Positions 17,684 to 26,290 of a stretch of DNA of 64,000 nt are shown one piece after another (the stretch's first letter is position 1; each line of letters begins with the position of its first letter). Location of the stretch: assembly GCA_020638055.1 (NCBI GenBank), contig JACKJH010000002.1, positions 558,001-622,000 on the forward strand. Direction: 5' to 3'. Origin of the DNA: Hyphomicrobiaceae bacterium (lineage in GTDB: Bacteria > Pseudomonadota > Alphaproteobacteria > Rhizobiales > Hyphomicrobiaceae). The notes under the pieces were generated by a model. That model searched no databases and was not told the origin of the DNA. It was given only the letters and a program-made list of their open reading frames with translations. The position numbers and the translations under genes were made by a program.

Positions 17684-18523
17684 GACGCGCGACCGTTTCG
17701 GCGCTGCCGGGGAGGCTTTTGACGGCTTGAAAGCGCTTTCGGCCAACGCCTCGTCGGACGCCGCACGCGCCTCCCGCATCAGCTTACCCATATGCGAGAC
17801 GGCCTGACCCAGTCCTCCGAAAATCGCTTCACCGATCAGGAAGTGGCCGATATTGAGCTCCACGATCTGCGGCATTGCCGCCACCGCTGCAACGGTGTTG
17901 TAGGTCAACCCATGCCCGGCATGCACTTCAAGCCCCGCAGCATCGGCAAATTTTGCCGCCTGCGCCAGGCGCTTCACCTCTTCTGCAATGCTTTTGGGGC
18001 GCCCTTCAAGCGCCAGGTCGCAATAACGCCCTGTGTGCAATTCGACGATATCGGCACCAAGCGCGACCGATGCTTCGATGGTAGCGGGGTCTGGTTCAAT
18101 AAACAGCGAAACCCTGATGCCGGCATCCTTCAACGCGCTGACGACGCGTTTCAGCCGGCGCCCGCCACCGGCCACATCCAGTCCACCTTCCGTCGTGCGC
18201 TCTTGACGGCGCTCGGGCACAAGGCAGCAGGCGTTGGGCACATGCTTTACCGCAATCGCGAGCATCTCGTCCGTGGCCGCCATTTCCAGGTTGAGCGGTC
18301 TGGTCAATTCGCGCTTCAGGCGGGCGATATCACTATCTGAGATATGCCGGCGATCTTCGCGCAAGTGGGCTGTTACGCCATCCGCACCCGCGGCAATGGC
18401 AAGGTGGGCAGCTCGCAACGGGTCTGGATGCAACCCGCCCCGCGCATTTCTGATTGTTGCGACGTGATCGATATTTATTCCAAGACGCAGTTCCCGCGTC
18501 GTATTGTTTTTGTTGTTGCGCAT
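17681..18523 (-). CDS. pdxJ: Pyridoxine 5'-phosphate synthase
   Basis: Condenses 1-deoxyxylulose 5-phosphate with 3-amino-2-oxopropyl phosphate in vitamin B6 synthesis. 280 aa TIM barrel: LRLGINIDHVATIRNARGG (about 12-30), HLREDRRHI, LEMAATDEML, CLVPERRQERTTEGGLDV, VSLFIEPD, IVELHTGRY, EVHAGHGLTY and ELNIGHFLIGEAIF. These include the catalytic Glu and His residues. The last about 30 residues (from about ARAASDEALAES) are an Ala/Lys/Pro-rich extension beyond the usual 240-250 aa. The gene ends at TAG, which is the edge of element R4, so the tail may reflect insertion. Confidence 0.95.
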   Translation of the reverse strand: MRNNKNNTTRELRLGINIDHVATIRNARGGLHPDPLRAAHLAIAAGADGVTAHLREDRRHISDSDIARLKRELTRPLNLEMAATDEMLAIAVKHVPNACCLVPERRQERTTEGGLDVAGGGRRLKRVVSALKDAGIRVSLFIEPDPATIEASVALGADIVELHTGRYCDLALEGRPKSIAEEVKRLAQAAKFADAAGLEVHAGHGLTYNTVAAVAAMPQIVELNIGHFLIGEAIFGGLGQAVSHMGKLMREARAASDEALAESAFKPSKASPAAPKRSRV

Positions 18524-18600
18524 GGTCCATGGGTCCGGCCCATTGAGCTATGGCTGCGGCGCCAATAGCATGGGGCATTGCGTATTGCTAAAGATGCATT

Positions 18601-19227
18601 TCAGCTTCTAGTCTTGGCCAACTCGACAGGTTGCAGGATGTTATCCTTGACGACCGCTCTATATTGGCTGCACGCGCGCCGCACCTCAAGGTTTTGAGCG
18701 GCACTGCGCATCATATAGTAAATTATGAACCCGGCAGCGAGCCCGATCGGCAAGCTCCCAGCCAACATAGGCTTAAACAGCGGCCATACGAATGCAGCGG
18801 CGGCTGCGATCATTTCCGGCGACTGACCAAGCAAGGCCTGCCAAAATGAATCGATCCGCATGCCAAGATCGCCCAGGTCTGACGCATTCCCCTCACCGAT
18901 CAGGTGCACACCAGCTACATAAGTGGCTGGCCAAATCAGCGGCCAGCTCAGCGGGTTGCCGAAAAATGTTGCCAGAACAGCAGCAGGCACGCTCGCACGC
19001 AGCGCGATTGCCAACACAGTAGCCAGAACAATTTGGCCGCCCAGCAAAGGCGTGCAGGCTGCAAAAACCCCCGCCGCGCATCCAAGTGCAAGCGCGTGCG
19101 GATTGGAACGCAGCCGGACAATTGTGTACATCACGTAGCGAAGCGACCGCGACCAGCTCCGCCGCGGCCAAAGCCAGATCCGGATACGTTCAAGACTGTT
19201 CTGGCGCTCACGCCTTTTGAACATCAT
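18601..19227 (-). CDS. DUF2062 membrane protein
   Basis: 208 aa. It has the DUF2062 pattern: an amphipathic basic N-terminus, then SNPHALALGCAAGVFAACTPLLGGQ (about 42-66), and FFGNPLSWPLIWPATYVAGVHLIG (about 88-111). Hydrophobic segments follow up to about 172. The family is found in many alphaproteobacteria beside rsh and pdxJ or acpS, as here. Its biochemical role is unknown. ATG at 19227; an in-frame second Met follows directly. Confidence 0.85.
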   Translation of the reverse strand: MMFKRRERQNSLERIRIWLWPRRSWSRSLRYVMYTIVRLRSNPHALALGCAAGVFAACTPLLGGQIVLATVLAIALRASVPAAVLATFFGNPLSWPLIWPATYVAGVHLIGEGNASDLGDLGMRIDSFWQALLGQSPEMIAAAAAFVWPLFKPMLAGSLPIGLAAGFIIYYMMRSAAQNLEVRRACSQYRAVVKDNILQPVELAKTRS

Positions 19228-19240
19228 CTGCGAACCTCAA

Positions 19241-19290
19241 GCGTCGGGCGTTATATCGGGCTCATTCTGCCGCGGCGAATGGGCCCAAGA
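19241..19290. repeat. Truncated terminal fragment of element R4
   Basis: GCGTCGGGCGTTATATCGGG, then ATTCTGCCGCGGCGAAT and GGCCCAAGA, match the left 50 bases of copy B (39396 onward). The rest of the element is missing; after about 20 other bases repeat R2 starts at 19310. Confidence 0.75.
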
Positions 19291-19309
19291 CCCCACCCTT
19301 CAGCCCCGG

Positions 19310-19414
19310 CTAGATCGCGTTCACTTTTCATGAACTCGCGAACGCGCTCTATTTTCTTTTATTTTGAGCATGTTCTTCACGCCGAACCGCGTACACTTCG
19401 GCTGAACATGCTCA
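19310..19414 (+). repeat. Dispersed palindromic repeat R2, copy 1
   Basis: Starts CTAGATCGCGTTCAC. Hairpin 1 pairs GATCGCGTTC with GCGAACGCGCTC; hairpin 2 pairs GAGCATGTTC with GAACATGCTC around CGCCGAACCGCGTACACTTC. They are separated by TATTTTCTTTTATTTT. Other copies are at 26587 and, inverted, at 47254. Confidence 0.88.
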
Positions 19415-19465
19415 AATCGTTTTTTGACAAACGATCAGTTGCGACCACCGCATTACGACTGGCCA

Positions 19466-19515
19466 TAGAGCACATTTTCTTCGACGAACCGGCGACCACT
19501 TCCTCGGAAACTCTA
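19466..19515 (+). repeat. Palindromic repeat R1, single-hairpin copy
   Basis: TAGAGCACATTTTCTTCGAC..TTCCTCGGAAACTCTA: the short form of R1 containing only the second hairpin. It lies 20 bases beyond the rsh stop codon. Confidence 0.78.
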
Positions 19516-19534
19516 CCCGATCCAGGATGTGCCG

Positions 19535-21910
19535 CTAATCGAACACCCGTTCGGCTGTGTTGACGACCGCCTTGGCACGAAGCCCGCTTATGATCTGGTT
19601 GAGATGCGCCAGGTCCCATACCTCCAGGTCAATCTTGATCTCGGTGAAGTCCGCGCCTCTATGCATCATCTTGACGTTGTCGATGTTGCCGTCGGCCTCG
19701 CCTATGACCTGGGCGATTTCAGCCAAAGAACCAGGTTCGTTCAGTGTGGTTACCGAAATATGGGCCGGAAACCGGACGGGATGCTGCGGGTCCAGATCCC
19801 AGGTCACGTCGATCCAGTTCTCCTGTTCGTGTTCCTGCAGCAGTGGCGAATGAATTTGATAGATTACGATGCTGCCCGAAGTCGTCGGCACGCCCACGAT
19901 TCGGTCTCCAGGCACTGCGCCGCCCTCTTCGAAAACAACTGCGATTTGCGACTCCGCAGGATCTTTCGGCCCACTTGGATTGCCATCAACTGCATTCACC
20001 CTGCCCCCGCCTGTTGTGGGGAAACCGGCAGAAATATTGCCCAGCTTGAACTTGATACCGACCACGTTGGACAGGTTGAACCAGCCCTCCTGGTTCTTAA
20101 CCGTGTCATACCGGTTGCGCGGGCGCCGCGTGGGAACAATTACTGCGGGTATGTTTGCGTCCGGCGCCACCGCCTTGATCACTACGGCTGCGGCCAACTC
20201 ATCACGCGCAACGGCTGCATAAACGTCTTCAACTGATTTGTGATTGAGGCGCTGGAGGACGCGGCGCAACTTATCATCGGAAAACTCGACCGAAGCAGCA
20301 GCAAATTTGCTCGCAAGCATACGCCGCCCAAGTTCGGAATATTGCAGACGGGCTGCTTCACGGGCAGCTTTGCGGATGGCACTGCGCGCGCGCCCTGTGA
20401 CCACGAACTTTTCCCACGCAAGTGGTGGGCGGTGGGTCTTTGCCGTCAGAATCTGCACTTCGTCGCCATTGCGCAGTCGTGTGTCGATGGGTGAGCGGCG
20501 TCCATTGACGTAGCAGCTCACGGCAGTGTTGCCGATATCGGTGTGAACTGCGTATGCAAAATCAAGCCCGGTTGCGCCGCGTGGCAAAGCTATCAGGCGG
20601 CCATTCGGGGTGAAGCAAAAGACCTGATCGTGGAACAGTTCAAGCTTCGTGTGTTCCAGAAACTCCTCGGAGTTTGAACCCTCCAACAACGTGCTCACCA
20701 ATTGGCGCAAGCGGAAATAGGGATTTTGTTCGAAGTCGTGTTCATGTGCTGCCACCTGCGCGGCACTGGCCTCCTTCCTGGCGTGCGCGATTTGACCGTT
20801 GTAATGCACCGCGCCGTTGGCGTTCGTTGGACTGCTTTCGGCGTGGACAACGCTGCCAAGCGCGGGACTCAACATCATGCCATTCTTGTAGAGTGCGTGC
20901 GCCGCAATCCCGAATTCCGCCACCTCGTGCATTTCGCGCGTTCGGATCTGCAATTCAACGCGTTGTGCACGTGGGCCAATCACGGTCGTGTGCACAGAAC
21001 GGTAATTGTTCCGCTTGGGCACCGAGATGTAGTCCTTGAAGCGTCCAGGAACCATCTGCCAAGTCCGATGCACGATGCCAAGCACGCGGTAGCACGCGTC
21101 AATATCATCGACGATGATGCGGAAGGCATAGATGTCTGAAAGCTGCTCAAGCGAGATCTGCTTGTTTTCCATCTTGCGCCAGATGGCATAAGGCCGTTTC
21201 TCTCGCCCCGTTACATTTGCCACAACACCTGCTTCCGCGAGTTTGTCGCTCAGCGAACAGCGAATATCTTCGACGAGATTTTCATTCTTTTTGCGAAGCT
21301 CGGCGAGCTTGCCGGTCACCGTCGCGTGCGCCTCGGGATGAAGCCAGCGGAAGGCGTGATCCTCCAATTCATCACGCATGGCTTGAATGCCCATCAGGCC
21401 GGCCAATGGTGCATAGATGTCGAGCGTCTCTTGGGACGTGCGGCGGCGGCTCGCTGGCTTCTTGTGCTCAAGCGTCCGCATGTTGTGAAGCCGATCTGCC
21501 AGCTTCACCAGGAGCACGCGAATGTCTGTTGAAATAGCGACCAGAAGCTTGCGGAAGTTCTCCGCTTGTTGCGCCTCCTTGGTGACGAGATCGAGCTTCT
21601 TGATCTTGGTGAGGCCATCGACCAGCGCACCAATTTCGCCACCGAAAAGCTGGTCGACTTCTGCTCTTGTCGTATCGGTGTCTTCAATTACGTCATGCAG
21701 CAGCGCTGTAGCGATAGTTGCATCGTCCAGTTTGAATTCCGTCAGGATGGCTGCAACTTCAAGCGGGTGGGAGAAATAGGGTGCACCATCGGCACGTTTT
21801 TGGGTGCCGTGCGCGCGCATGGCATACACATAGGCTCGATTGAGCAGGGCCTCATCGGCCTTGGGATCGTAGCTTAGAACTCTTTCCACGAGTTCATACT
21901 GGCGCATCAT
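19535..21910 (-). CDS. rsh: Bifunctional (p)ppGpp synthetase/hydrolase (Rel/SpoT homologue)
   Basis: The single long RSH enzyme typical of alphaproteobacteria, controlling the stringent response. 791 aa, in order: HD hydrolase domain with LLHDVIEDTD (71-80) and ADRLHNMRTL; synthetase domain with YISVPKRNNYRSVHTTV and QRVELQIRTREMHEVAEFG; TGS domain (about 425-490, VFCFTPNGRLIALPRGATGL); and a C-terminal ACT domain (about 715-790). The hydrolase residues appear intact, so both activities are expected. It follows rpoZ on the same strand, as in E. coli (rpoZ-spoT) and Rhizobiales, but across 430 bases holding repeats. Confidence 0.96.
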   Translation of the reverse strand: MMRQYELVERVLSYDPKADEALLNRAYVYAMRAHGTQKRADGAPYFSHPLEVAAILTEFKLDDATIATALLHDVIEDTDTTRAEVDQLFGGEIGALVDGLTKIKKLDLVTKEAQQAENFRKLLVAISTDIRVLLVKLADRLHNMRTLEHKKPASRRRTSQETLDIYAPLAGLMGIQAMRDELEDHAFRWLHPEAHATVTGKLAELRKKNENLVEDIRCSLSDKLAEAGVVANVTGREKRPYAIWRKMENKQISLEQLSDIYAFRIIVDDIDACYRVLGIVHRTWQMVPGRFKDYISVPKRNNYRSVHTTVIGPRAQRVELQIRTREMHEVAEFGIAAHALYKNGMMLSPALGSVVHAESSPTNANGAVHYNGQIAHARKEASAAQVAAHEHDFEQNPYFRLRQLVSTLLEGSNSEEFLEHTKLELFHDQVFCFTPNGRLIALPRGATGLDFAYAVHTDIGNTAVSCYVNGRRSPIDTRLRNGDEVQILTAKTHRPPLAWEKFVVTGRARSAIRKAAREAARLQYSELGRRMLASKFAAASVEFSDDKLRRVLQRLNHKSVEDVYAAVARDELAAAVVIKAVAPDANIPAVIVPTRRPRNRYDTVKNQEGWFNLSNVVGIKFKLGNISAGFPTTGGGRVNAVDGNPSGPKDPAESQIAVVFEEGGAVPGDRIVGVPTTSGSIVIYQIHSPLLQEHEQENWIDVTWDLDPQHPVRFPAHISVTTLNEPGSLAEIAQVIGEADGNIDNVKMMHRGADFTEIKIDLEVWDLAHLNQIISGLRAKAVVNTAERVFD

Positions 21911-22343
21911 TTGCAGCCGGTCTCCTCACCACCGCAACTGGATGCCACATCATAGCAGGGAAGGCTTATCTCACAATCGCGCCACCTTGTCCCGCCGAGG
22001 TGCAAACGCGTGAAAACGCGCGCGACAGCTGCCGTTTCAAAAAGGGGTACGTTTAGAGCACGCAACGATCCGTGAACCAAGGCATGCAGCGAACAAAGGC
22101 ATTTACAGAAAATCCTTCATGCGCTCGCGCTTAATCATCAAACGTCGCGTTATATCGCACGGCGCTCAAAATTTTTGGTTTGGTCGCATTTTCTGCGACG
22201 AACCGGCGTCCACTTCGTCGGAAAATGCTCCAGCTTTTTGGTTTGGTCGCATTTTCTTCGACGAACCGGTGTCCACTTCGTCGGAACTCTAGACCTGGAA
22301 TTGCGCGAACTCTGCGTCATCCATGAAGCGGGTTTCGTGTGCC
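21911..22343. other. rpoZ-rsh intergenic region with tandem R1 repeats
   Basis: No gene. 22163-22292 holds two R1 hairpins in tandem. Just before them, ACGTCGCGTTATATCGCACG (22142-22161) resembles the tip of element R4. 21911-22140 contains the upstream region of rsh; nothing definite seen. Confidence 0.55.
22163..22292 (+). repeat. Palindromic repeat R1, two hairpins in tandem
   Basis: Two direct copies of TTTGGTCGCATTTTC..CGACGAACCGG..GTCCACTTCGTCGGAA follow each other, joined by TGCTCCAGC (a CTAG joint with one change), and end in CTCTAG. Confidence 0.85.
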
Positions 22344-22772
22344 TTAACGGCCGCGTTCACGTGGTCCGCCAGTGGCGCCAGTCGCTGATGGCTCGGTCGG
22401 CGTCAAAGCCTCCAAACCGCGCAACAACTGCTCCTCGGTCATCACATCGACAACTGTATCTGTTGATTGGTCGTCGCGACCCAGAACGGGCGCCCGACGG
22501 TCGTTGGGCAGCAGTGGTGCTGCGACGGCTTCAGGCTCATCCACCTCGACGTTCTTTTGAATTGAATGAATGAGGCTTTCGCGCATGTCGTCGGATGAGA
22601 CCGTCTGGTCGGCAATCTCACGCAGAGCAATCACTGGGTTCTTGTCGTTGTCGGGTTCGACCGTAATAGCGCCGCCACCGGCAATGGTGCGGGCCCGATG
22701 TGCAGCCAGCAATACCAGTTCAAAACGATTGGAGACCTTGTCGACGCAATCTTCGACGGTGACGCGAGCCAT
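22344..22772 (-). CDS. rpoZ: RNA polymerase omega subunit
   Basis: 142 aa. The N-terminus MARVTVEDCVDKVSNRFELV and the block NPVIALREIAD are the omega signature. Omega assists RNA polymerase assembly and forms a ppGpp-binding site in proteobacteria, which fits the neighbouring rsh. The C-terminal half (about 85-142) is an acidic, low-complexity extension, common in alphaproteobacterial omega. ATG 22772. Confidence 0.95.
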   Translation of the reverse strand: MARVTVEDCVDKVSNRFELVLLAAHRARTIAGGGAITVEPDNDKNPVIALREIADQTVSSDDMRESLIHSIQKNVEVDEPEAVAAPLLPNDRRAPVLGRDDQSTDTVVDVMTEEQLLRGLEALTPTEPSATGATGGPRERGR

Positions 22773-23566
22773 AAGCAGCGTCCTTTCGCTGGTTTCGACA
22801 TACTGTCAATAGGTATGTGCGGTTGTGAACTTGACACGACGCAACGGGCGCGCGTCCTGCGCACCTGCTTTCCAGGAACATTTGCCATGAAATATAACGA
22901 GAATCAAGCGCGCTCACATGCAACGGCCTGCCACTACAAGTGACCTAGTGGCCATTCCGATCCGATTCCATCGGATCGGAGCTCTAGCTTTTTGTTTTGT
23001 CGCATTTTCTTCGACGAACCGGTGTCCACTTCGTCGGAAAATGCCCTAGTTTGGCGTGGCAGGCCCGGGCACCTGCTGTCAGCCCCGCGCCCACTGCGAT
23101 CGACCCCTGCAAATTTAGCAACGCTGTGCAGTTGATTTGCGAATATATCATGCAAAAAAAATGGGCTAAACTATTGGGAGCTAGCTAGAAAGTTGGCCTC
23201 GTGATAATAGGGCATCCGCCCCATGAACGGGCCCAGGCCTGCCTTTAAATAGCCGTTGATTTTACAAGAAAAAAACACCCGCACTTGCGGCAACAGCGTC
23301 TCATAACGATACAACATACTGTTGTCACAGATATTTTTATCGTCGCAAATTAGTGTTGTGGTAGTTTTTCAAGATTCTGTTATTCGACGGCTCGCGTTGT
23401 GTCGCCGCTAGTATGCACCAACTATGATGCTATCCACGTGTGCGGACCAAAATTTCTTGGAACGCCTGAACGCGAAACGCATTGTATGTAGGCGAAGATA
23501 TTTTCGCACGAGAACCAAGCCAATCAGGCCAAAACCAAACGTACTGCCAAGTGGCAAAGGATTATT
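22773..23566. other. Divergent intergenic region between rpoZ and the NYN gene
   Basis: About 790 bases with no recognisable gene. It contains an R1 repeat (22945-23049). From about 23240 to 23400 it is more AT-rich than its surroundings and should include the promoter for the NYN-domain gene. dapA and smpB, which often lie here in Rhizobiales, are absent. I found no tRNA or tmRNA fold. Confidence 0.5.
22945..23049 (+). repeat. Dispersed palindromic repeat R1, full copy
   Basis: CTAG-bounded (22945-22948 and 23046-23049). The first hairpin is ATTCCGATCC..GGATCGGA; the second is GCATTTTCTTCGACGAACCG..TTCGTCGGAAAATGC. Confidence 0.88.
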
Positions 23567-24217
23567 ATGCATTTCTACCCTCATGAGCGAATTGCATTGT
23601 TCATAGACGGCGCAAACCTATATGCGACGTCGAAAGCCTTGGGATTCGACATCGATTACAAGCGCTTGCTGTCGTATTTTCGCCAGCGGGCCCAGTTGGT
23701 CCGGGCATTGTATTATACGGCTCTTGCTGAAGATCAGGAGTACTCGTCCATCCGGCCATTGATCGACTGGCTCGACTACAACGGCTATACGATGGTGACC
23801 AAGCCGACCAAAGAGTTCACCGATTCATCGGGTAGGCGTAAGGTTAAAGGCAACATGGATATCGAGTTGACCGTGGATGCCATGCGCTTGGCCGAAAGCC
23901 TCGACCATATCGTGCTGTTTTCAGGCGACGGAGACTTTCGCAGTCTGGTCGGCGCGCTGCAGCAAAAGGGGCGTCGGGTGAGTGTACTCTCCACTCTGCA
24001 AACCCAGCCTCCTATGATTGCCGATGAGTTGCGCCGTCAGGCTGACCAGTTCATCGACATTGCCGATCTGGAAAATGTGATCGGCCGCGATCAAGCAGGC
24101 CAACGCGGTTCACCCAGGGAGCGCAATTTCAGCTCTCGCATGGGTGGTGGTAATCATCGTGAAAGCGTAGAACCGGTTCCCTTCGAGGACAATGACGACC
24201 TTCCAGAAGAAGTATAG
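23567..24217 (+). CDS. NYN-domain protein (LabA/DUF88 family putative RNase)
   Basis: 216 aa. PIN-like NYN fold with the acidic residues in place: ALFIDGANLYA (about 9-19), KGNMDIELTVDAM (about 93-105) and VLFSGDGDFRSLVGAL (about 114-129). These Asp residues form the metal site of NYN nucleases. The tail from about 180 is disordered and acidic. Members are thought to process RNA, but the substrate is unknown. Its location beside rpoZ/rsh (divergent) and the uracil-DNA glycosylase gene is usual in Rhizobiales. ATG 23567 follows AAAGGATT. Confidence 0.9.
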   Translation: MHFYPHERIALFIDGANLYATSKALGFDIDYKRLLSYFRQRAQLVRALYYTALAEDQEYSSIRPLIDWLDYNGYTMVTKPTKEFTDSSGRRKVKGNMDIELTVDAMRLAESLDHIVLFSGDGDFRSLVGALQQKGRRVSVLSTLQTQPPMIADELRRQADQFIDIADLENVIGRDQAGQRGSPRERNFSSRMGGGNHRESVEPVPFEDNDDLPEEV

Positions 24218-24258
24218 TTGTTAGGCCGTTTGAACCGGTCTCGCGATATTGCTGACCT

Positions 24259-25128
24259 ATGGCAAAGCCAAAACCCGCTAATTCAGCCTGCGACCCTTCA
24301 AGAACTCGCAAAGGCGGAACTCGCAAACGGGTATCGCCCATTGCGCGCGCCGAATCGCCGGCTGACGCAAGTGCTGATGGCAGTGCCAAGAGTGCCATGG
24401 GAACGAAACACGCCCGATCCCGAACAGGCGGGCGGACAATCCCAAGCCAAGATGTTGCACGTCCATCTGGAGCGGATGGAGCAGCGGAGCCCGCACCCGA
24501 CTGCACATTGTGTCCGCGGCTGGTGAGCTTCCGCACGACCAACCGTGACATTCAACCGGACTGGTTCAATGCTCCCGTCCCTTCATTCGGAAACGGGGCT
24601 GGCCGGTTGTTGATCGTCGGGCTGGCCCCCGGACTAAAGGGGGCCAATCGCACTGGGCGGCCTTTTACGGGAGACTATGCCGGCGACCTCCTGTACGCGA
24701 CGTTACTCAAGTTCGGGTTTGCGCGCGGAGATTATGAGGCACGGCCCGATGATGGGCTTAAACTCGTGGATTGCATGATTACCAATGCCGTCCGTTGCGT
24801 CCCCCCCGAAAACAAGCCGACACCGGCTGAAATCGCGTGCTGCCGGCCATTCCTTAAAAACCGGATTTTGGCTTCCGGAAAGCTTGTTGCGATCCTGGCA
24901 CTTGGACGTATTGCGCACGACCAGACGCTCGCCGCCCTCGAACTGCGCAAAGCCGCTTTTCCATTTTCACATGGTGCGATCCACGCGATTGGCGGAGGCA
25001 TGACGCTCGCCGACAGCTTCCACTGCTCGCGTTACAACACCAACACGGGACGACTGACGCCTGCAATGTTTGAGGATGTATTCAGGGACATTCGCAACTT
25101 GATCGACACGCCCTGTTCGGGAAACTAG
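24259..25128 (+). CDS. Uracil-DNA glycosylase, family 5 (UDGb-type)
   Basis: Removes uracil, and in this family also other deaminated bases, from DNA. 289 aa. The N-terminal about 80 residues are Ser/Ala/Arg-rich and unconserved. Then CTLCPRL (Cys 82, 85) begins the core, with motif 1 GLAPGLKGANRTGRPFTGD (121-139) and motif 2 HCSRYNTNTGR (255-265). Cys180 and Cys194/195 complete a likely 4Fe-4S site. Family 5 lacks the Asp/Asn water activator of family 1, as seen here. It starts 41 bases after the NYN gene and is probably in one operon. A later start is possible, since the N-tail has no conserved residue. The TAG stop is the edge of an R1 repeat. Confidence 0.9.
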   Translation: MAKPKPANSACDPSRTRKGGTRKRVSPIARAESPADASADGSAKSAMGTKHARSRTGGRTIPSQDVARPSGADGAAEPAPDCTLCPRLVSFRTTNRDIQPDWFNAPVPSFGNGAGRLLIVGLAPGLKGANRTGRPFTGDYAGDLLYATLLKFGFARGDYEARPDDGLKLVDCMITNAVRCVPPENKPTPAEIACCRPFLKNRILASGKLVAILALGRIAHDQTLAALELRKAAFPFSHGAIHAIGGGMTLADSFHCSRYNTNTGRLTPAMFEDVFRDIRNLIDTPCSGN

Positions 25129-25179
25129 AGCGCATTTTCTCCGACGAACCGGTGTCCAGTTCGTCGGAAAATGCTCTAG
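25125..25179 (+). repeat. Palindromic repeat R1, single-hairpin copy
   Basis: CTAGAGCGCATTTTC..CGACGAACCGG..GTTCGTCGGAAAATGCTCTAG: an almost perfect 55-bp palindrome with CTAG at both ends. The first TAG is the glycosylase stop codon. Placed directly behind a plus-strand gene, it could act as a 3' mRNA stabiliser or weak terminator. Confidence 0.88.
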
Positions 25180-25418
25180 GCCCGGCCAAGGTAGGTCCGG
25201 ATTTCGGATCTGGGGCCGAAAATACCGTGCAATTGCCGTCTGGATTATGCCACGGCGTCGTCTTTTAAGCGCCCAATGTCACGGCAAAGGATTGCAGTGG
25301 CGCCCGCTTCGATGTCAGATGCGTGCGAATTGCCTCGTGATTGGGTATTACCAACCATTGGTCCGTCATTCGTGTACTGCCCAGCGCCGTATTGAGATGT
25401 CCTGAGAGTTAGAGAACG

Positions 25419-25808
25419 ATGCCACTTGAAATTGCCCCAGAAAAAGTTGCTCACGTGATTATCCGGGCGCGTGAATACGACGCCAAGGTCGATGCCTGGA
25501 ATACTGATAACGATGATGATAGCGGCGCGGAGGAGTCGGGGGCCGACCGCGGCCTCCACGATGAGTTGGTCGGGTTCATCGATGCGCTCAATGACGATGA
25601 ACAAACACAACTGGTAGCCGTGTGCTGGGTGGGACGGGGAACATTCGATCCCGAAGATTTCGACGAGGCACTCCAGACCGCAATGGACGAACAGGTCAAT
25701 TCCGTCGCGGAATACCTCCTCGGGCAGCCCCTGCTTGCCGACTACCTTGAAGAAGGCCTCGATAAGTTGGGCGTATCGGTCGAGGATGCTGAAGGCGACG
25801 TTTTATGA
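25419..25808 (+). CDS. DUF3775 domain protein
   Basis: 129 aa acidic cytoplasmic protein. The pattern IAPEKVAHVIIRAREYDAK..LVGFIDALNDDEQTQLVAVCWVGRGTF..DF..AL..A..Q..SVAEYLLGQPLLADYLEEGLDKLG is that of DUF3775, a family frequent in Rhizobiales and without known function. ATG 25419 follows GAGA. It is not clearly in an operon: a repeat and 290 bases precede it, and the next gene is convergent. Confidence 0.86.
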   Translation: MPLEIAPEKVAHVIIRAREYDAKVDAWNTDNDDDSGAEESGADRGLHDELVGFIDALNDDEQTQLVAVCWVGRGTFDPEDFDEALQTAMDEQVNSVAEYLLGQPLLADYLEEGLDKLGVSVEDAEGDVL

Positions 25809-25975
25809 CGTTTCACCATCCCCGTCTTTTTCACCATCTACGAAAGCCGCCAATATCCCAGGCCACGACGACCGCATCCCAATAGCCAAGCCTATCCTCC
25901 CAAGCGGACGGAGCGATGCATGCTGCAAATGCTGCATCGCTGTCATGCCCCGGCGCCAGCCGCCAACGACTATGG

Positions 25976-26290
25976 CTATTCAAACTTATAGAATTCGTCA
26001 TTCAGGTATTTGACGAGATTCTCTGTCTCGGTCGCGGTTAGTTTCTTTCCCGCTGCATGGCTGCAAGCGCTCATTTGTGCCTGCAATCCATCCAAAGAAT
26101 GCACGGTACGCTGCTTGCGCGTATACACGGAAGTATCGTGACAGCCCACGCAGTTCGCTTGGTGCAAGCGCTTACCCTCGGCAGCATCTCCGGACAAAGC
26201 AAATGCCGTCCCCGTGGGCAGCAACAGCAAGAACAGCGAGACGCTCGCCAGTCGGAAGGACGTCATGTTCAGCCTCCTATTCATGTACAA
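25976..26290 (-). CDS. Small periplasmic c-type cytochrome
   Basis: 104 aa (or 96 from the Met in NMTSFRL). Signal peptide with hydrophobic core LASVSLFLLLLPTGTAFA, then a single heme site CVGCH, and a C-terminal helix ending NLVKYLNDEFYKFE. The usual distal Met in a loop such as MP is not obvious; the only later Met is in LQAQMSACSH, so the sixth ligand is uncertain. It could carry electrons between bc1 and an oxidase or reductase. No partner gene is adjacent. Confidence 0.85.
   Translation of the reverse strand: MYMNRRLNMTSFRLASVSLFLLLLPTGTAFALSGDAAEGKRLHQANCVGCHDTSVYTRKQRTVHSLDGLQAQMSACSHAAGKKLTATETENLVKYLNDEFYKFE

Noticed and set aside
17290..17766. 158-codon minus-strand frame across element R4
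   Set aside because: It is produced by the inverted-repeat element; a matching frame appears over copy B, explained by the repeat and not by a protein.
22773..23566. smpB/dapA or tmRNA in the gap before the NYN gene
   Set aside because: No coding motif or tmRNA ends found on either strand.
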